Below, piece by piece: positions 16,562-26,144 of a DNA stretch of 64,000 nt (position 1 is its first letter; every line of letters starts with the position of its first letter). Both the position numbers and the translations under genes were made by a program. The DNA is from Clostridia bacterium (GTDB taxonomy: Bacteria > Bacillota > DSM-521 > Neomoorellales > SLTJ01). The notes beneath the pieces were generated by a model. It searched no databases. It saw only the letters and a list, made by a program, of their open reading frames with translations, and was not told the origin of the DNA. The DNA lies in assembly GCA_004347685.1 (NCBI GenBank), contig SLTJ01000024.1, forward strand, positions 104,622 through 168,621, in the 5' to 3' direction.

Positions 16562-16972
16562 TTGATTACCAAGGTGTATGGCGCTAATATTGCGGTCAAA
16601 GACCTGGACGCAGCCGTGAAAAAGTACGAGGACTTGCTGGGCATCAAGCCCTTCAAATTCATGGGGGAGGGGGATTTTGCATTTCCCGGTCTGAAAGGCG
16701 CGGCCTTTAATATTGACGGTTTCATCCTTCATCTTATCGCCTCTGACGACCCGGGCACGTCAATTTCCAAGTTCGTGGAAAGCCGGGGAGAAGGTGTGTT
16801 CCTGCTGTCGCTAAAATCGGATAACGTGGCGGAAGACATGAAGCGGATGGAGGCAGGCGGAGCCAAGTTTGCCCTTCCCGAGCCGGCCCGGGGTGACTTT
16901 GGCGAGGTCAACTTCGTCCATCCTAAATCGGCGCACGGAGTGCAGTTGGAGGTATACAACCCGAAGGAATAA
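16562..16972 (+). CDS. VOC-superfamily protein (glyoxalase/methylmalonyl-CoA epimerase-like)
   Basis: 136 residues with two beta-alpha-beta-beta-beta halves typical of vicinal oxygen chelate proteins. The N-terminus YGANIAVKDLDAAVKKYEDLLGIKP and the C-terminal NFVHPKSAHGVQLEVYNP contain likely metal ligands, with His in HPKSAHG and Glu in QLEVY. The segment resembles methylmalonyl-CoA epimerases, but the family has many activities and none is certain. TTG 16562, 8 nt after AGGGGG, is preferred to the upstream TTG at 16529. Monocistronic, divergent from the carbohydrate-binding-module gene. Confidence 0.8.
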   Translation: MITKVYGANIAVKDLDAAVKKYEDLLGIKPFKFMGEGDFAFPGLKGAAFNIDGFILHLIASDDPGTSISKFVESRGEGVFLLSLKSDNVAEDMKRMEAGGAKFALPEPARGDFGEVNFVHPKSAHGVQLEVYNPKE

Positions 16973-17039
16973 ACCTGCGCGGCTTCGTCCTGGCCCTGGG
17001 ATGGCCTCTGCCGGCTATCTGCGGGGCCATGTTCTTTTG

Positions 17040-18437
17040 CTACCAGATGCGTCTGGCTACCCGGGCCAGTTGATTCAAATTGCGGCATTCGTATACCTGG
17101 TGGCAGCGCATAGCGTAAAGGGGCATCAGGCTGTCCTCGCGTCCCCAGGTGTCCCGGGGACATGGGTTGAGCCAGTACGTCCGGCGGCACCTGCCGGTGA
17201 TCTGCTGCCAGTGCTCCTCCCCTGGGGGACGCCAGTTATTGCGGGCATCCCCCAGGACAATCAGCGTGGTGCGGGGGGAGAGGAGGTGGAGATAGTCCCG
17301 GGCAAAGGCCTGGAATACCCGCCCGAAGTCGGAGAACCCCGAACGGGAAAAGCAGGTTTCCTTTTCCACCAGTTCCAGGGCCCGTGGTAAAGGGTGACGC
17401 TGGAAGTAAGGCGTGACTTCAGCCAGATCATCTACAAAGACAAAGGAGCGAACCCGGCTGAACCGCCGTTGCAGGCTGTAGGTGAGCTGCAGCATGAATT
17501 TGCTGAACCGGGCCACCGAATTGGAAACGTCGCACAGCAACAGCAGTTCCGGACGCCCCGGCCGATGGTTCCGGTGAGCTAGGCGTAGAGGGATGCCCCC
17601 GGTACTCCCGGCCTGCGCGGCGGTGCGGCGCAGGTCAACCTGCCCGCGGGCCGAGGCCCGGTACCTCCGGCCACGGCGGGTCGCCAGTCTGCGGCAGAGG
17701 CGGTAAATCTGGCGCTCAACTGTTTTAACTTCGTGGGTGGAAAGAAGCTGGAAATCCTTGGCGGCCAGATTTTTGTTTTGTAATACGGCTAGGAGACCTG
17801 AACGTCCGAACCGACGGCTGATATTTCTCTCAATTTCATCTTCGATTACCAGGGAGAGGTGATCCAGCCGCTCCCGGTACCGCTGGAGTTCTGAGGGTGA
17901 AAGTTCCCCCTGTTGGTATTTGTGCTCCCATTCGTATTCTGTCATGAACCAGTTGAGGGCTATCTGCACCCTTCTCACCAGGCCGGGGATATCGGCTAAA
18001 TCCTCGGTGCCCAGCGGCATGGCTGCTGTTGTCCGGGCCACGAAATCGTAACCGGCCGCCATGTCTCCCCTGGCCACGACGGCGGCGAAATCTTCGTCTC
18101 CAGGGCCGCCGGCGCCGCTGTGGCCGAGGCCGCGACCATCATGGGCTTCGGCCCGCTCCTTGGCGGCCGCCGGGCCGGCGGGCAGGCGGCCGGCAGGGGT
18201 GACGAGACCCGCCGGCCCGTTACTCCCCGGCTCCAGGAGATGGACCAGCAGGCTGCGCACCACCGTGTCCTGTTCCGGGCTCTTGGCCAGGGTCGCTTCT
18301 ACCGCGGAGAAAAAGTCTTCTTTGCGGCTGAGGTCAATGAGCTCTAGGCTCCGCAGGCAGTCCAGCACTTCTGCCGGGCTCACCCCGACCCCGACCTGCC
18401 GCAAGATCCGCACTATTTGGACCATTGCCTGCTCCAT
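17040..18437 (-). CDS. CoxE-like von Willebrand factor A domain protein
   Basis: 465 residues. The N-terminal 270 residues are helical, with an RRLATRRGRRYR...VDLRRT segment characteristic of CoxE-like proteins. The VWA domain follows with the metal-site motif LLLLCDVSNSVARFSKF (D-x-S-N-S, a variant of DxSxS) and LIVLGDARNN. Such VWA proteins pair with MoxR ATPases as chaperone-like complexes that insert cofactors or metals, or remodel targets. The paired ATPase gene is 50 bp upstream. AGGAGGGACGGC precedes the ATG. No carbon-monoxide-dehydrogenase gene is nearby, so the client is unknown. Confidence 0.88.
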   Translation of the reverse strand: MEQAMVQIVRILRQVGVGVSPAEVLDCLRSLELIDLSRKEDFFSAVEATLAKSPEQDTVVRSLLVHLLEPGSNGPAGLVTPAGRLPAGPAAAKERAEAHDGRGLGHSGAGGPGDEDFAAVVARGDMAAGYDFVARTTAAMPLGTEDLADIPGLVRRVQIALNWFMTEYEWEHKYQQGELSPSELQRYRERLDHLSLVIEDEIERNISRRFGRSGLLAVLQNKNLAAKDFQLLSTHEVKTVERQIYRLCRRLATRRGRRYRASARGQVDLRRTAAQAGSTGGIPLRLAHRNHRPGRPELLLLCDVSNSVARFSKFMLQLTYSLQRRFSRVRSFVFVDDLAEVTPYFQRHPLPRALELVEKETCFSRSGFSDFGRVFQAFARDYLHLLSPRTTLIVLGDARNNWRPPGEEHWQQITGRCRRTYWLNPCPRDTWGREDSLMPLYAMRCHQVYECRNLNQLARVARRIW

Positions 18438-18487
18438 GCCGTCCCTCCTGATCCGGGTAATTGCCCTCGCCCTGTATCAACGCGGGC

Positions 18488-19378
18488 CTAGCCGCAGTTC
18501 GGCAGGTTAGGTACCCACAGGTCCACCTTCCGGTAAGCCAGCTCCAGGTCCTCCTGGTACTTCAGCAGGACCGGCAGGGTATCGGCCACCACCGCGGCAT
18601 CAAGATCCATTACCCCCAGGGCCGCGAGGCTCTGGGCCCAATCCAGGGTTTCGGCTATGCTGGGCGGCTTTTTCAGTTGCTGCCGCCTCACCTGACACAC
18701 AAACTCCGCGATCTGGCCGGTCAGGCGCGCGCCTATGCCGGGGAGCTTGTTCCTGATGATTTCTGTCTCCAGCCGGGGCTCCGGGTAATCCAGGTAAAGA
18801 TAAACGCACCGCCGTCTGAGGGCATCGCCGAGCTCGCGGGTGGCGTTGCTGGTGAGAATCACCTGCGGCCGCTGTCCGGCCTTGACAGTGCCCAATTCGG
18901 GAATGGAAACCTGGAATTCTGACAGGGCTTCCAGAAGAAAGGCCTCAAACTCCTCGTCCGCCTTATCCACCTCGTCAACCAGCAAAATGGTGGGGGATTC
19001 GGCCAGCAGGGCCGCGAGCAGCGGGCGAGGAAGCAGGAACTCCTGGGAATAAAGCTGGCCCTTGATTTCTGCCCATTCGCCGCCCTGTCCCTGGTGGGCC
19101 TGGAGGAAAAGAAGTTGTTTATGGTAGTTCCACTCATAAAGGGCTTTGGCCTCGTCCAGCCCCTCATAGCATTGGAGGCGGATGAGCTGGTGGCGGGTGA
19201 CCCTGGCCAGGGCGCTGGCCAGCTCTGTCTTTCCTACCCCGGCCGGGCCTTCAACCAGCAGGGGTTTGCCCAGGGCCAGGGCCAGGTATACAGCTACCCC
19301 GCCCCGCCGCTCCAGCAGGTAACCGTCACTCGCCAGGGCCACCAAGGTTTCGTCTACACTGCCGAACAATAAGCCCAC
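18488..19378 (-). CDS. MoxR-family AAA+ ATPase
   Basis: 296 residues. Walker A is GPAGVGKTELA at about 44-54, Walker B is ILLVDEVDKAD, sensor 1 is LTSNATRELGDALRRRCVYLYLDYP. This is the MoxR/CoxD type that works with VWA proteins; the partner is the next gene. The frame opens at GTG 19378 directly abutting AAGGA. TTG 19369, 8 nt further from the same AAGGAG, may be the real start. The two genes form a small operon between guaB and the VOC gene. Confidence 0.9.
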   Translation of the reverse strand: MGLLFGSVDETLVALASDGYLLERRGGVAVYLALALGKPLLVEGPAGVGKTELASALARVTRHQLIRLQCYEGLDEAKALYEWNYHKQLLFLQAHQGQGGEWAEIKGQLYSQEFLLPRPLLAALLAESPTILLVDEVDKADEEFEAFLLEALSEFQVSIPELGTVKAGQRPQVILTSNATRELGDALRRRCVYLYLDYPEPRLETEIIRNKLPGIGARLTGQIAEFVCQVRRQQLKKPPSIAETLDWAQSLAALGVMDLDAAVVADTLPVLLKYQEDLELAYRKVDLWVPNLPNCG

Positions 19379-19411
19379 TCCTTCGGGCTGAGATTTGCCC
19401 GCATTTCGCGT

Positions 19412-20920
<1,509 letters not shown>

Positions 20921-20951
20921 TTACCGGCCGGAGACAAGAAGGTAGCGTAAC

Positions 20952-21197
20952 TCAATCCTGCCCTTCGACGGAATGCAGGCCGTAGTGCTGAAAGTGCCGT
21001 CGTAGGTTGGCCACGGCCTCCGGGGGGATGTCCAGTTCGGCGGCCATTTCGGTGTCGGTGGCCTGGCGGGCCAGGCCGGCAATGAACCGGTCAAAGTCCA
21101 CCCCGATTTCCCGCGCCTTATCCTGCAAACTCAACCCTCGGTCCCAGGGAACCCTGGCGCGATATTCCTGCACCTGTATCACCTCTGTAGTAGCCAT
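20952..21197 (-). CDS. Small conserved protein of unknown function (helical, HTH-like)
   Basis: 81 residues, soluble, mostly helical. The segment ATDTEMAAELDIPPEAVANLRRHF looks like a helix-turn-helix, suggesting DNA binding or a sigma-factor-like fold, but I do not recognise the family. Codon use agrees with neighbours. It sits directly upstream of guaB with its own TATAAT-containing upstream region after cobC. Confidence 0.65.
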   Translation of the reverse strand: MATTEVIQVQEYRARVPWDRGLSLQDKAREIGVDFDRFIAGLARQATDTEMAAELDIPPEAVANLRRHFQHYGLHSVEGQD

Positions 21198-21234
21198 AAG
21201 AAGCCTGGGCCGCCCGCGGCGGTGCCAGCCTCCA

Positions 21235-21240
21235 ATTATA
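21235..21240 (-). promoter_or_regulatory. Candidate -10 box for the small gene and guaB
   Basis: A perfect TATAAT on the minus strand, 38 nt before the ATG of the small gene and overlapping the end of cobC. No good -35 box is present at 16-18 nt. It would give guaB expression independent of the B12-regulated operon. Confidence 0.35.
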
Positions 21241-21889
21241 GCCCTTCCCCATCAGGCTCCGGTCCATGCGCGTGCTCCAGGTGGTGAGCGTCATTGAATA
21301 GGGTAAGAATGGGACGGCCGTCGTAGAAATCTATGATGTTTACCGCGGTGTTATCCTGGGCCAGGCCCCACAACCGGTCCAGGGACAGATCGAGGAGGCC
21401 GCAGAGGATAGTCCGGATAGTTCCACCGTGGGAAACTACCAGGAGGTTCTTGTCCGGGTGTCTGGCTACCAGGTCGGTGATTACGCGGCAGGCCCGCTCC
21501 TGGACTTCAGCGAACCTTTCTCCTTGGGGAATACCCACCTGGCCGGGATTTAGACGCCACTGGGTGGCTATCCCGGCGTACTTCTCGTTAATTTCCTGGA
21601 AAGTAAGACCTTCCCAGAGGCCGAAATTGACTTCCCGCAACTCCATCAGCGGTGTTACTGGCTGGCCATAGGCAGCGGCCACTATTTGAGCCGTCTCGAA
21701 GGCCCGGGAAAGGTCGCTGGCGTAAAAGAAATGCAAATCCTTGTCGGCCAGTCTTTTGGCCAGCAGTCTCGCTTGCTGGCGGCCTGCATCGCTGAGGGCC
21801 ACATTGCTATGGCCTTGATACTGGCCATGTTTATTCCAACCGGTGCTGGCATGGCGGACCAGGTACAGTCGGGTCACCTCTCTACCCAC
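21236..21889 (-). CDS. cobC: Histidine phosphatase family protein, probable alpha-ribazole-5'-phosphate phosphatase
   Basis: 217 residues, phosphoglycerate-mutase-like fold. The catalytic RHG motif appears as LVRHASTGWN, Glu in LREVNFGLWEG, the second His in VVSHGGTIR. As the last gene of the cobalamin operon it most likely removes the phosphate of alpha-ribazole phosphate or adenosylcobalamin phosphate in nucleotide-loop assembly. RHA replaces the usual RHG (Ala for Gly), which is tolerated in the family. Either GTG 21889 or GTG 21877 (overlapping the cobD stop as GTGA) can be the start. Confidence 0.85.
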   Translation of the reverse strand: MGREVTRLYLVRHASTGWNKHGQYQGHSNVALSDAGRQQARLLAKRLADKDLHFFYASDLSRAFETAQIVAAAYGQPVTPLMELREVNFGLWEGLTFQEINEKYAGIATQWRLNPGQVGIPQGERFAEVQERACRVITDLVARHPDKNLLVVSHGGTIRTILCGLLDLSLDRLWGLAQDNTAVNIIDFYDGRPILTLFNDAHHLEHAHGPEPDGEGL

Positions 21890-22977
21890 CTCCGTTCACT
21901 GAGCAGGTCGGACAGCGCCTCTATGAGCCTGACGTTTTCCCAGTGGTTGCGTATGGCCAGACGAAAGAACCTCTCCCCCAGCCCGGGAAAATTGGCGCAA
22001 TCCCGCACCAGGATACCCCGGCGGGCCAGGGATTCCCAGAGACCGGCTGAGGTGAGGCCAGGCGCCAGGATTTCGACCAGCAAGAAGTTGGCCCGGGAGG
22101 GATACGGTCTGAGGCCCGGCATCCCGGCCAGTGCTCGGCTAAGGAATTCCCGCTCCTGCTTAATCGCCCTTCTGGCCGCCTCTAGATAACCAGAAGCAGC
22201 CGTGGCGGCTATCCCGGCAATTTGGGCCAGGGAGTTAACACTCCACGGCGGCTGGAGCATACTTACCTCGCCCAGCAATTCGGGTCCGGCCAGGAGATAG
22301 CCTAGGCGCAGGCCGGGCAGGCAAAAGCTTTTGGTTAAGGAGCCGACAATGGTGAGGCGGGGAAAGTGCCCAATCCATTCCCGGTAACTGCTTGTCTCTT
22401 TATCCGTGACCAGGGCGATGAATGATTCATCAACCACCAGGTAAATCCCTTCCTCCTGGCAGAATTCCGCCAGCACCTCCAGGGTATGGCGCTCCAGTAG
22501 CTGCCCGGTGGGGTTGTTGGGATGCCCCAGAAAGATCATGTCTGCCTGATGGCATTGCGGCAGGAAGGTGGTGAGCGGCAGGGAAAAGGAGCTACCTTTA
22601 TCTAGGGGGAAGAAGATAATATCCGCGCCGGTGGCGGCCGCGGCCCGGGCATATTCGCTGAAAGTAGGGGCCAAAGTTAACACCCTGGCTGGCCGCCGCG
22701 ATAATGCCAGAAGGTAAATGGCCTCGCTGGCCCCGTTGGTGGGCAGGATGCAGGCAGGTGGCACCTGCAGGAACTCGGCCAGGGCCAGGCGCAACTGCCG
22801 GCTTTCCGGGTCCGGGTAGTACTGGATCAGATCCAGGTTTTCCCGCATGACCGCCAAGACCTCCGGCGGCGGTCCCAGGGGATTTAGATTGGCGCTGAAG
22901 TCGAGCACGTCCGCCGCCGTAACGCCGAACTTTTCGGCGGCGGTGCGGTTGCCACCGTGGGGAGGGGATAGGCTCAC
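21874..22977 (-). CDS. cobD: L-threonine-O-3-phosphate decarboxylase (CobD-type aminotransferase fold)
   Basis: PLP enzyme of 367 residues that makes (R)-1-amino-2-propanol O-2-phosphate, the linker of the cobalamin nucleotide loop. Features: N-terminal DFSANLNPLGPP typical of CobD/HisC, PNNPTG, and the PLP lysine in SLTKSFCLPGLRLGYL. It could in principle be histidinol-phosphate aminotransferase, but the SANxNPLGPP motif and the position between cobS and cobC favour CobD. GTG start 4 bp after the cobS stop. Confidence 0.9.
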   Translation of the reverse strand: MSLSPPHGGNRTAAEKFGVTAADVLDFSANLNPLGPPPEVLAVMRENLDLIQYYPDPESRQLRLALAEFLQVPPACILPTNGASEAIYLLALSRRPARVLTLAPTFSEYARAAAATGADIIFFPLDKGSSFSLPLTTFLPQCHQADMIFLGHPNNPTGQLLERHTLEVLAEFCQEEGIYLVVDESFIALVTDKETSSYREWIGHFPRLTIVGSLTKSFCLPGLRLGYLLAGPELLGEVSMLQPPWSVNSLAQIAGIAATAASGYLEAARRAIKQEREFLSRALAGMPGLRPYPSRANFLLVEILAPGLTSAGLWESLARRGILVRDCANFPGLGERFFRLAIRNHWENVRLIEALSDLLSERRWVER

Positions 22978-22981
22978 GTTC

Positions 22982-23746
22982 TCACCACCATTCTTTTAAG
23001 GCTAGCATGATTACCAGCAGGATGGTCTCCTGGACCTCGGCCAGGGCGCCGTAGGTATCGCCAGTACAGCCGCCAAGGCTTATTTTGAGCTGGCGGCTAA
23101 ACCAAAACAGGAAAGCGGCGGCCAGGGCCTGGATTAGCAGGCCGCCAGGACCGGCCACCAGCCAGGCTATGGCGGCCGCTACGGTTGTGGCCAGCCAGAA
23201 GCGGCTCCGGCTGGCGTAGCGGGAAAAGCCGCGGCCCAGGCCTTCGGTTCGCACGTAGGGAAGGAACACGATGGCCCCGGCCATCGCCCAGCGAGCCAAC
23301 ACCGGTGGCAAGATAAGAATTTCCTGGGCGGCCTCTACGGGCAGAGAGGCCAGCACGCCGAATTTCACCAGCAGGAGAATAACGGCTCCGATTACGCCCA
23401 TGGCTCCTACCCGGCTGTCGCGCATTATCTCCAGCTTCCTCTCGCGGGGCCGGCCGCTGCCCAGGCCGTCCAGTGTGTCCATCAGGCCATCCAGGTGCAG
23501 ACCCCCGGTAAGCCAGGTGGAAACGGCCAGGAGGACCGCGCCCAGGACCAACGGGGGTAGGACAGGGCGCAAGAGCTGGAAAATGCCGTAGTCAATCAGG
23601 CCCAGCACCAGCCCGGCCAGGGGGAACCACGCGGTGGAGCGGCCCAGGGCTTCCTCCTGCCCTGGGGCACCGGACTTGACTGGCAGGCGGGTAAGGAAAC
23701 CTATAGCCGTGACCAGGGCCGTGAATTCGCGGGCGAAAAATCGCAC
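22982..23746 (-). CDS. cobS: Adenosylcobinamide-GDP ribazoletransferase (cobalamin synthase)
   Basis: Membrane enzyme of 254 residues joining adenosylcobinamide-GDP and alpha-ribazole (phosphate). Conserved residues: FLTRLPV near the N-terminus, LHLDGLMDTLDGLGSGRPRERKLEIMRDSRVGAMGV (metal-binding acidic residues) and a C-terminal GGCTGDTYGA. About six membrane segments. AAGGAG with 7-nt spacing precedes the ATG. Confidence 0.95.
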   Translation of the reverse strand: MRFFAREFTALVTAIGFLTRLPVKSGAPGQEEALGRSTAWFPLAGLVLGLIDYGIFQLLRPVLPPLVLGAVLLAVSTWLTGGLHLDGLMDTLDGLGSGRPRERKLEIMRDSRVGAMGVIGAVILLLVKFGVLASLPVEAAQEILILPPVLARWAMAGAIVFLPYVRTEGLGRGFSRYASRSRFWLATTVAAAIAWLVAGPGGLLIQALAAAFLFWFSRQLKISLGGCTGDTYGALAEVQETILLVIMLALKEWW

Positions 23747-23800
23747 ATGGAATGACTCCTTCCAGGGTTACGGTGATCCGTTTTGTTTTTCAACAGCCCC

Positions 23801-25156
23801 CTAGCTGGCGGCCTGGCACCTGCGCAAGAACGACCCAGCCCATTCTGGATTGGCTCCCCAGTGCAGGTGCAGGTAGGAGGCCAGGACATTGCCGGCCACG
23901 AATCCTTCCCGGCGGCCGCCGTCCGCTTCCCAGGCCCAGGGGAACTCGGGCGATTCCGGGTTGAGGCGTGAATAGTGGAAGGCGTGACCCCATACTTCCT
24001 GGCCCGCTTGGCAAATAGGGTTATCTGCCAGGCTGCGGGCCCGGGTATAGCCGAACCCCTGCAACCTCACGGTCATTTCTACCCGCGCCGGCACCACCCC
24101 TACCATGGGGTAGCCGTCAACTTCGCGGCAGAGATACATCAGCCCGCCGCACTCGGCGTAAACCGGCAGGCCCTGGGCCGCAGCTCTGGCCAGACTGCGA
24201 CGCATAGAGGCATTGGCCGCCAGCTCCGGCAAAAACATCTCGGGGAAACCGCCGCCCAGGATAACCCCCCGGGTACCGGCAGGCAACTCTCTATCAGCCA
24301 AGGGGCTGAAGGGTACCAGCTCGGCGCCCAGGCTGGTCAAAAGCTCAAGGGCGTCCTGGTAGTAAAAATGAAAGGCCGCATCCCGGGCCAGCGCCACCTT
24401 GACCGGTGGGGAGCAAAGGGGTGGCACGACGGTTGCTTCAGTTTCAACAGCCGGAGCCGATTGGGCTGTGGCCAGGAGCCCGGTCCAGTCAACTGTTTCG
24501 GCCAGGATGGCCGCCAGCTTATCCCTCAAAGGTTTCAGGGGCGAGCCTTCGGGCCGGGCGACCAATCCCAGGTGCCGCTCCGGCACCTGCAGTTCGCGCT
24601 CCCACGGCAGGTAGCCGAGGACGGGGAGGCCAGTTGCAGCCTCGATGGCGTCTTTTACCAGCCGGTAATGTTTCTGGCCGCTGACGCGGTTACAGATAAC
24701 GCCGGCCAGGCGCACCCGCGGGTCGTAACGCTGGTAGCCCAGCACCATGGCCGCGGCGCTGGCTCCCAGGCCGTGGCAGTCTACCAGCAAAATAACCGGA
24801 GCCGCCAGCAGTTCCGCCACTTCGGCGGTACTGCCGCGGCCGTCGCGGCCGTGCCCGTCGTACAGGCCCATCACCCCTTCGATCAAGGCTATGTCTGCCC
24901 CCCGGCAGGCCCGGGCGAAGATCTCCAGGACCCTGGCCTCGCCCAGCATCCAGGTATCCAGGTTATGGGAGGGACGGCCGGTGATCTCCGCGTGGTAGGC
25001 CGGGTCAAGGTAGTCCGGCCCCACCTTAAACCCCTGTACCGTACAGCCCTGCTGCCGTAGAGCGGCCATCAGCCCCATGGTTGTTGTGGTCTTGCCGGCG
25101 CTGCTATGGGTGGCTGCGATTACCAGCCGCGGGATGCACGTTTTTACCACTGCCAT
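23801..25156 (-). CDS. cbiA: Cobyrinate a,c-diamide synthase
   Basis: ATP- and glutamine-dependent amidation of the a and c acetates of cobyrinate. 451 residues: N-terminal P-loop-like ATPase (THSSAGKTTTTMGLMAAL), and a C-terminal class-I-like glutaminase domain with Cys in YAECGGLMYL and His near the C-terminus (SYLHLHWGANP). ATG 25156 overlaps the end of cbiB by 13 bp. The longer frame start at 25198 falls inside cbiB without a ribosome site. Confidence 0.95.
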   Translation of the reverse strand: MAVVKTCIPRLVIAATHSSAGKTTTTMGLMAALRQQGCTVQGFKVGPDYLDPAYHAEITGRPSHNLDTWMLGEARVLEIFARACRGADIALIEGVMGLYDGHGRDGRGSTAEVAELLAAPVILLVDCHGLGASAAAMVLGYQRYDPRVRLAGVICNRVSGQKHYRLVKDAIEAATGLPVLGYLPWERELQVPERHLGLVARPEGSPLKPLRDKLAAILAETVDWTGLLATAQSAPAVETEATVVPPLCSPPVKVALARDAAFHFYYQDALELLTSLGAELVPFSPLADRELPAGTRGVILGGGFPEMFLPELAANASMRRSLARAAAQGLPVYAECGGLMYLCREVDGYPMVGVVPARVEMTVRLQGFGYTRARSLADNPICQAGQEVWGHAFHYSRLNPESPEFPWAWEADGGRREGFVAGNVLASYLHLHWGANPEWAGSFLRRCQAAS

Positions 25157-26115
25157 CGTATCCACCACCCGGCAGCCGCCGCCATCACCCAGAAGCAAAG
25201 GCTGGCGGCATACATGGCCTGCACTGCCTGTCCGATATGCTCGCAGCGAACGGGCTGGAATTCCGGCCCGATAGCCGGCCTTTCCTCGGGCCGGCCGTGG
25301 TAGAAGTTGGTTCCGCCGAGCCGCACTCCCAGGGCCCCGGCCATTACCGCCTCCGGGATGCCGGCGTTGGGGCTGGGGTGCCGGCCGGCATTTCTACGCC
25401 AGGCATACCAGGCCCGGCGCCAGTCATACCCCAGGATGGCGGCCGTTCCCAGCATGACTGCCCCGCCCACCCGGGCCGGGAGGTAATTGGCCGCATCGTC
25501 CAGCCGGGCTGCGGTCCGGCCAAAGTCGCGATATCGTTCGTTCCGGTAGCCGACCATGGCATCGAGGGTGTTGGCCGCCCGGTAGGCCATGGCCAGGGGG
25601 GCCCCGCCCAGGAGGGCGTAAAAAAGAGGGGCGATCACGGCATCTACAGTGTTTTCAGCCACCGTCTCCACAGTCGCCCGGGCTACTTCTCCCTCGGGCA
25701 GGTGCATCGTATCCCGGCTGACGATCAATTGTAGCTGCTGTCTGGCGGTCTGCAGATTTCCCTGCCGTAGCGGCACATACACCGCCGTGGCGGCCCGGCC
25801 CAAATCCCGGATCGCCATGCTGGCATAGATGAAATAGGCGGTCAGCAGGATTTCAAGCCCGGGGAAAAGGTGGCGGGCCAGCCAAAGCAAAGCCGTGGTG
25901 GCAGCAAAGGTGCCGGTTACCACCGTAGCCGCGAGAACCAGCCCCCGCCGCCTTTCCCGGCCGGGATGGCGCTCCCGGGGATAAAGGCGGCCTTCGAGCC
26001 AGGTTATCAGTTTTCCGATTCCCCGGACCGGGTGCGGCAGCCAGGCCGGGTCGCCCAAGGCCAGGTCCAGGGCCAGGGCGCCGGCCAGGGCTAGGAGAAA
26101 GGCGCGCGGAGTCAA
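25144..26115 (-). CDS. cbiB: Adenosylcobinamide-phosphate synthase
   Basis: Membrane protein of about 323 residues attaching aminopropanol phosphate to cobyric acid. Family motifs LDLALGDPAWLPHPVRGIGKLI, then RDTMHLPEGEVARATVETVAENTVDAVIAPLFYALLGG, and GIPEAVMAGALGVRLGG. TTG 26115 is proposed as start because GGAGGT lies 7 nt upstream and the family N-terminus begins there; no ATG is suitable. The 29-bp gap after cbiP carries GGTTGGGGGTTGG. Confidence 0.93.
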   Translation of the reverse strand: MTPRAFLLALAGALALDLALGDPAWLPHPVRGIGKLITWLEGRLYPRERHPGRERRRGLVLAATVVTGTFAATTALLWLARHLFPGLEILLTAYFIYASMAIRDLGRAATAVYVPLRQGNLQTARQQLQLIVSRDTMHLPEGEVARATVETVAENTVDAVIAPLFYALLGGAPLAMAYRAANTLDAMVGYRNERYRDFGRTAARLDDAANYLPARVGGAVMLGTAAILGYDWRRAWYAWRRNAGRHPSPNAGIPEAVMAGALGVRLGGTNFYHGRPEERPAIGPEFQPVRCEHIGQAVQAMYAASLCFWVMAAAAGWWIRWQW

Positions 26116-26144
26116 ATTAAAAACCTCCAACCCCCAACCTCCAG

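Noticed and set aside
23975-25060. 361-codon plus-strand frame opposite cbiA
   Set aside because: Antisense shadow of cbiA; the composition (Gln/Gly/His-rich) is that of reversed GC-rich coding sequence.
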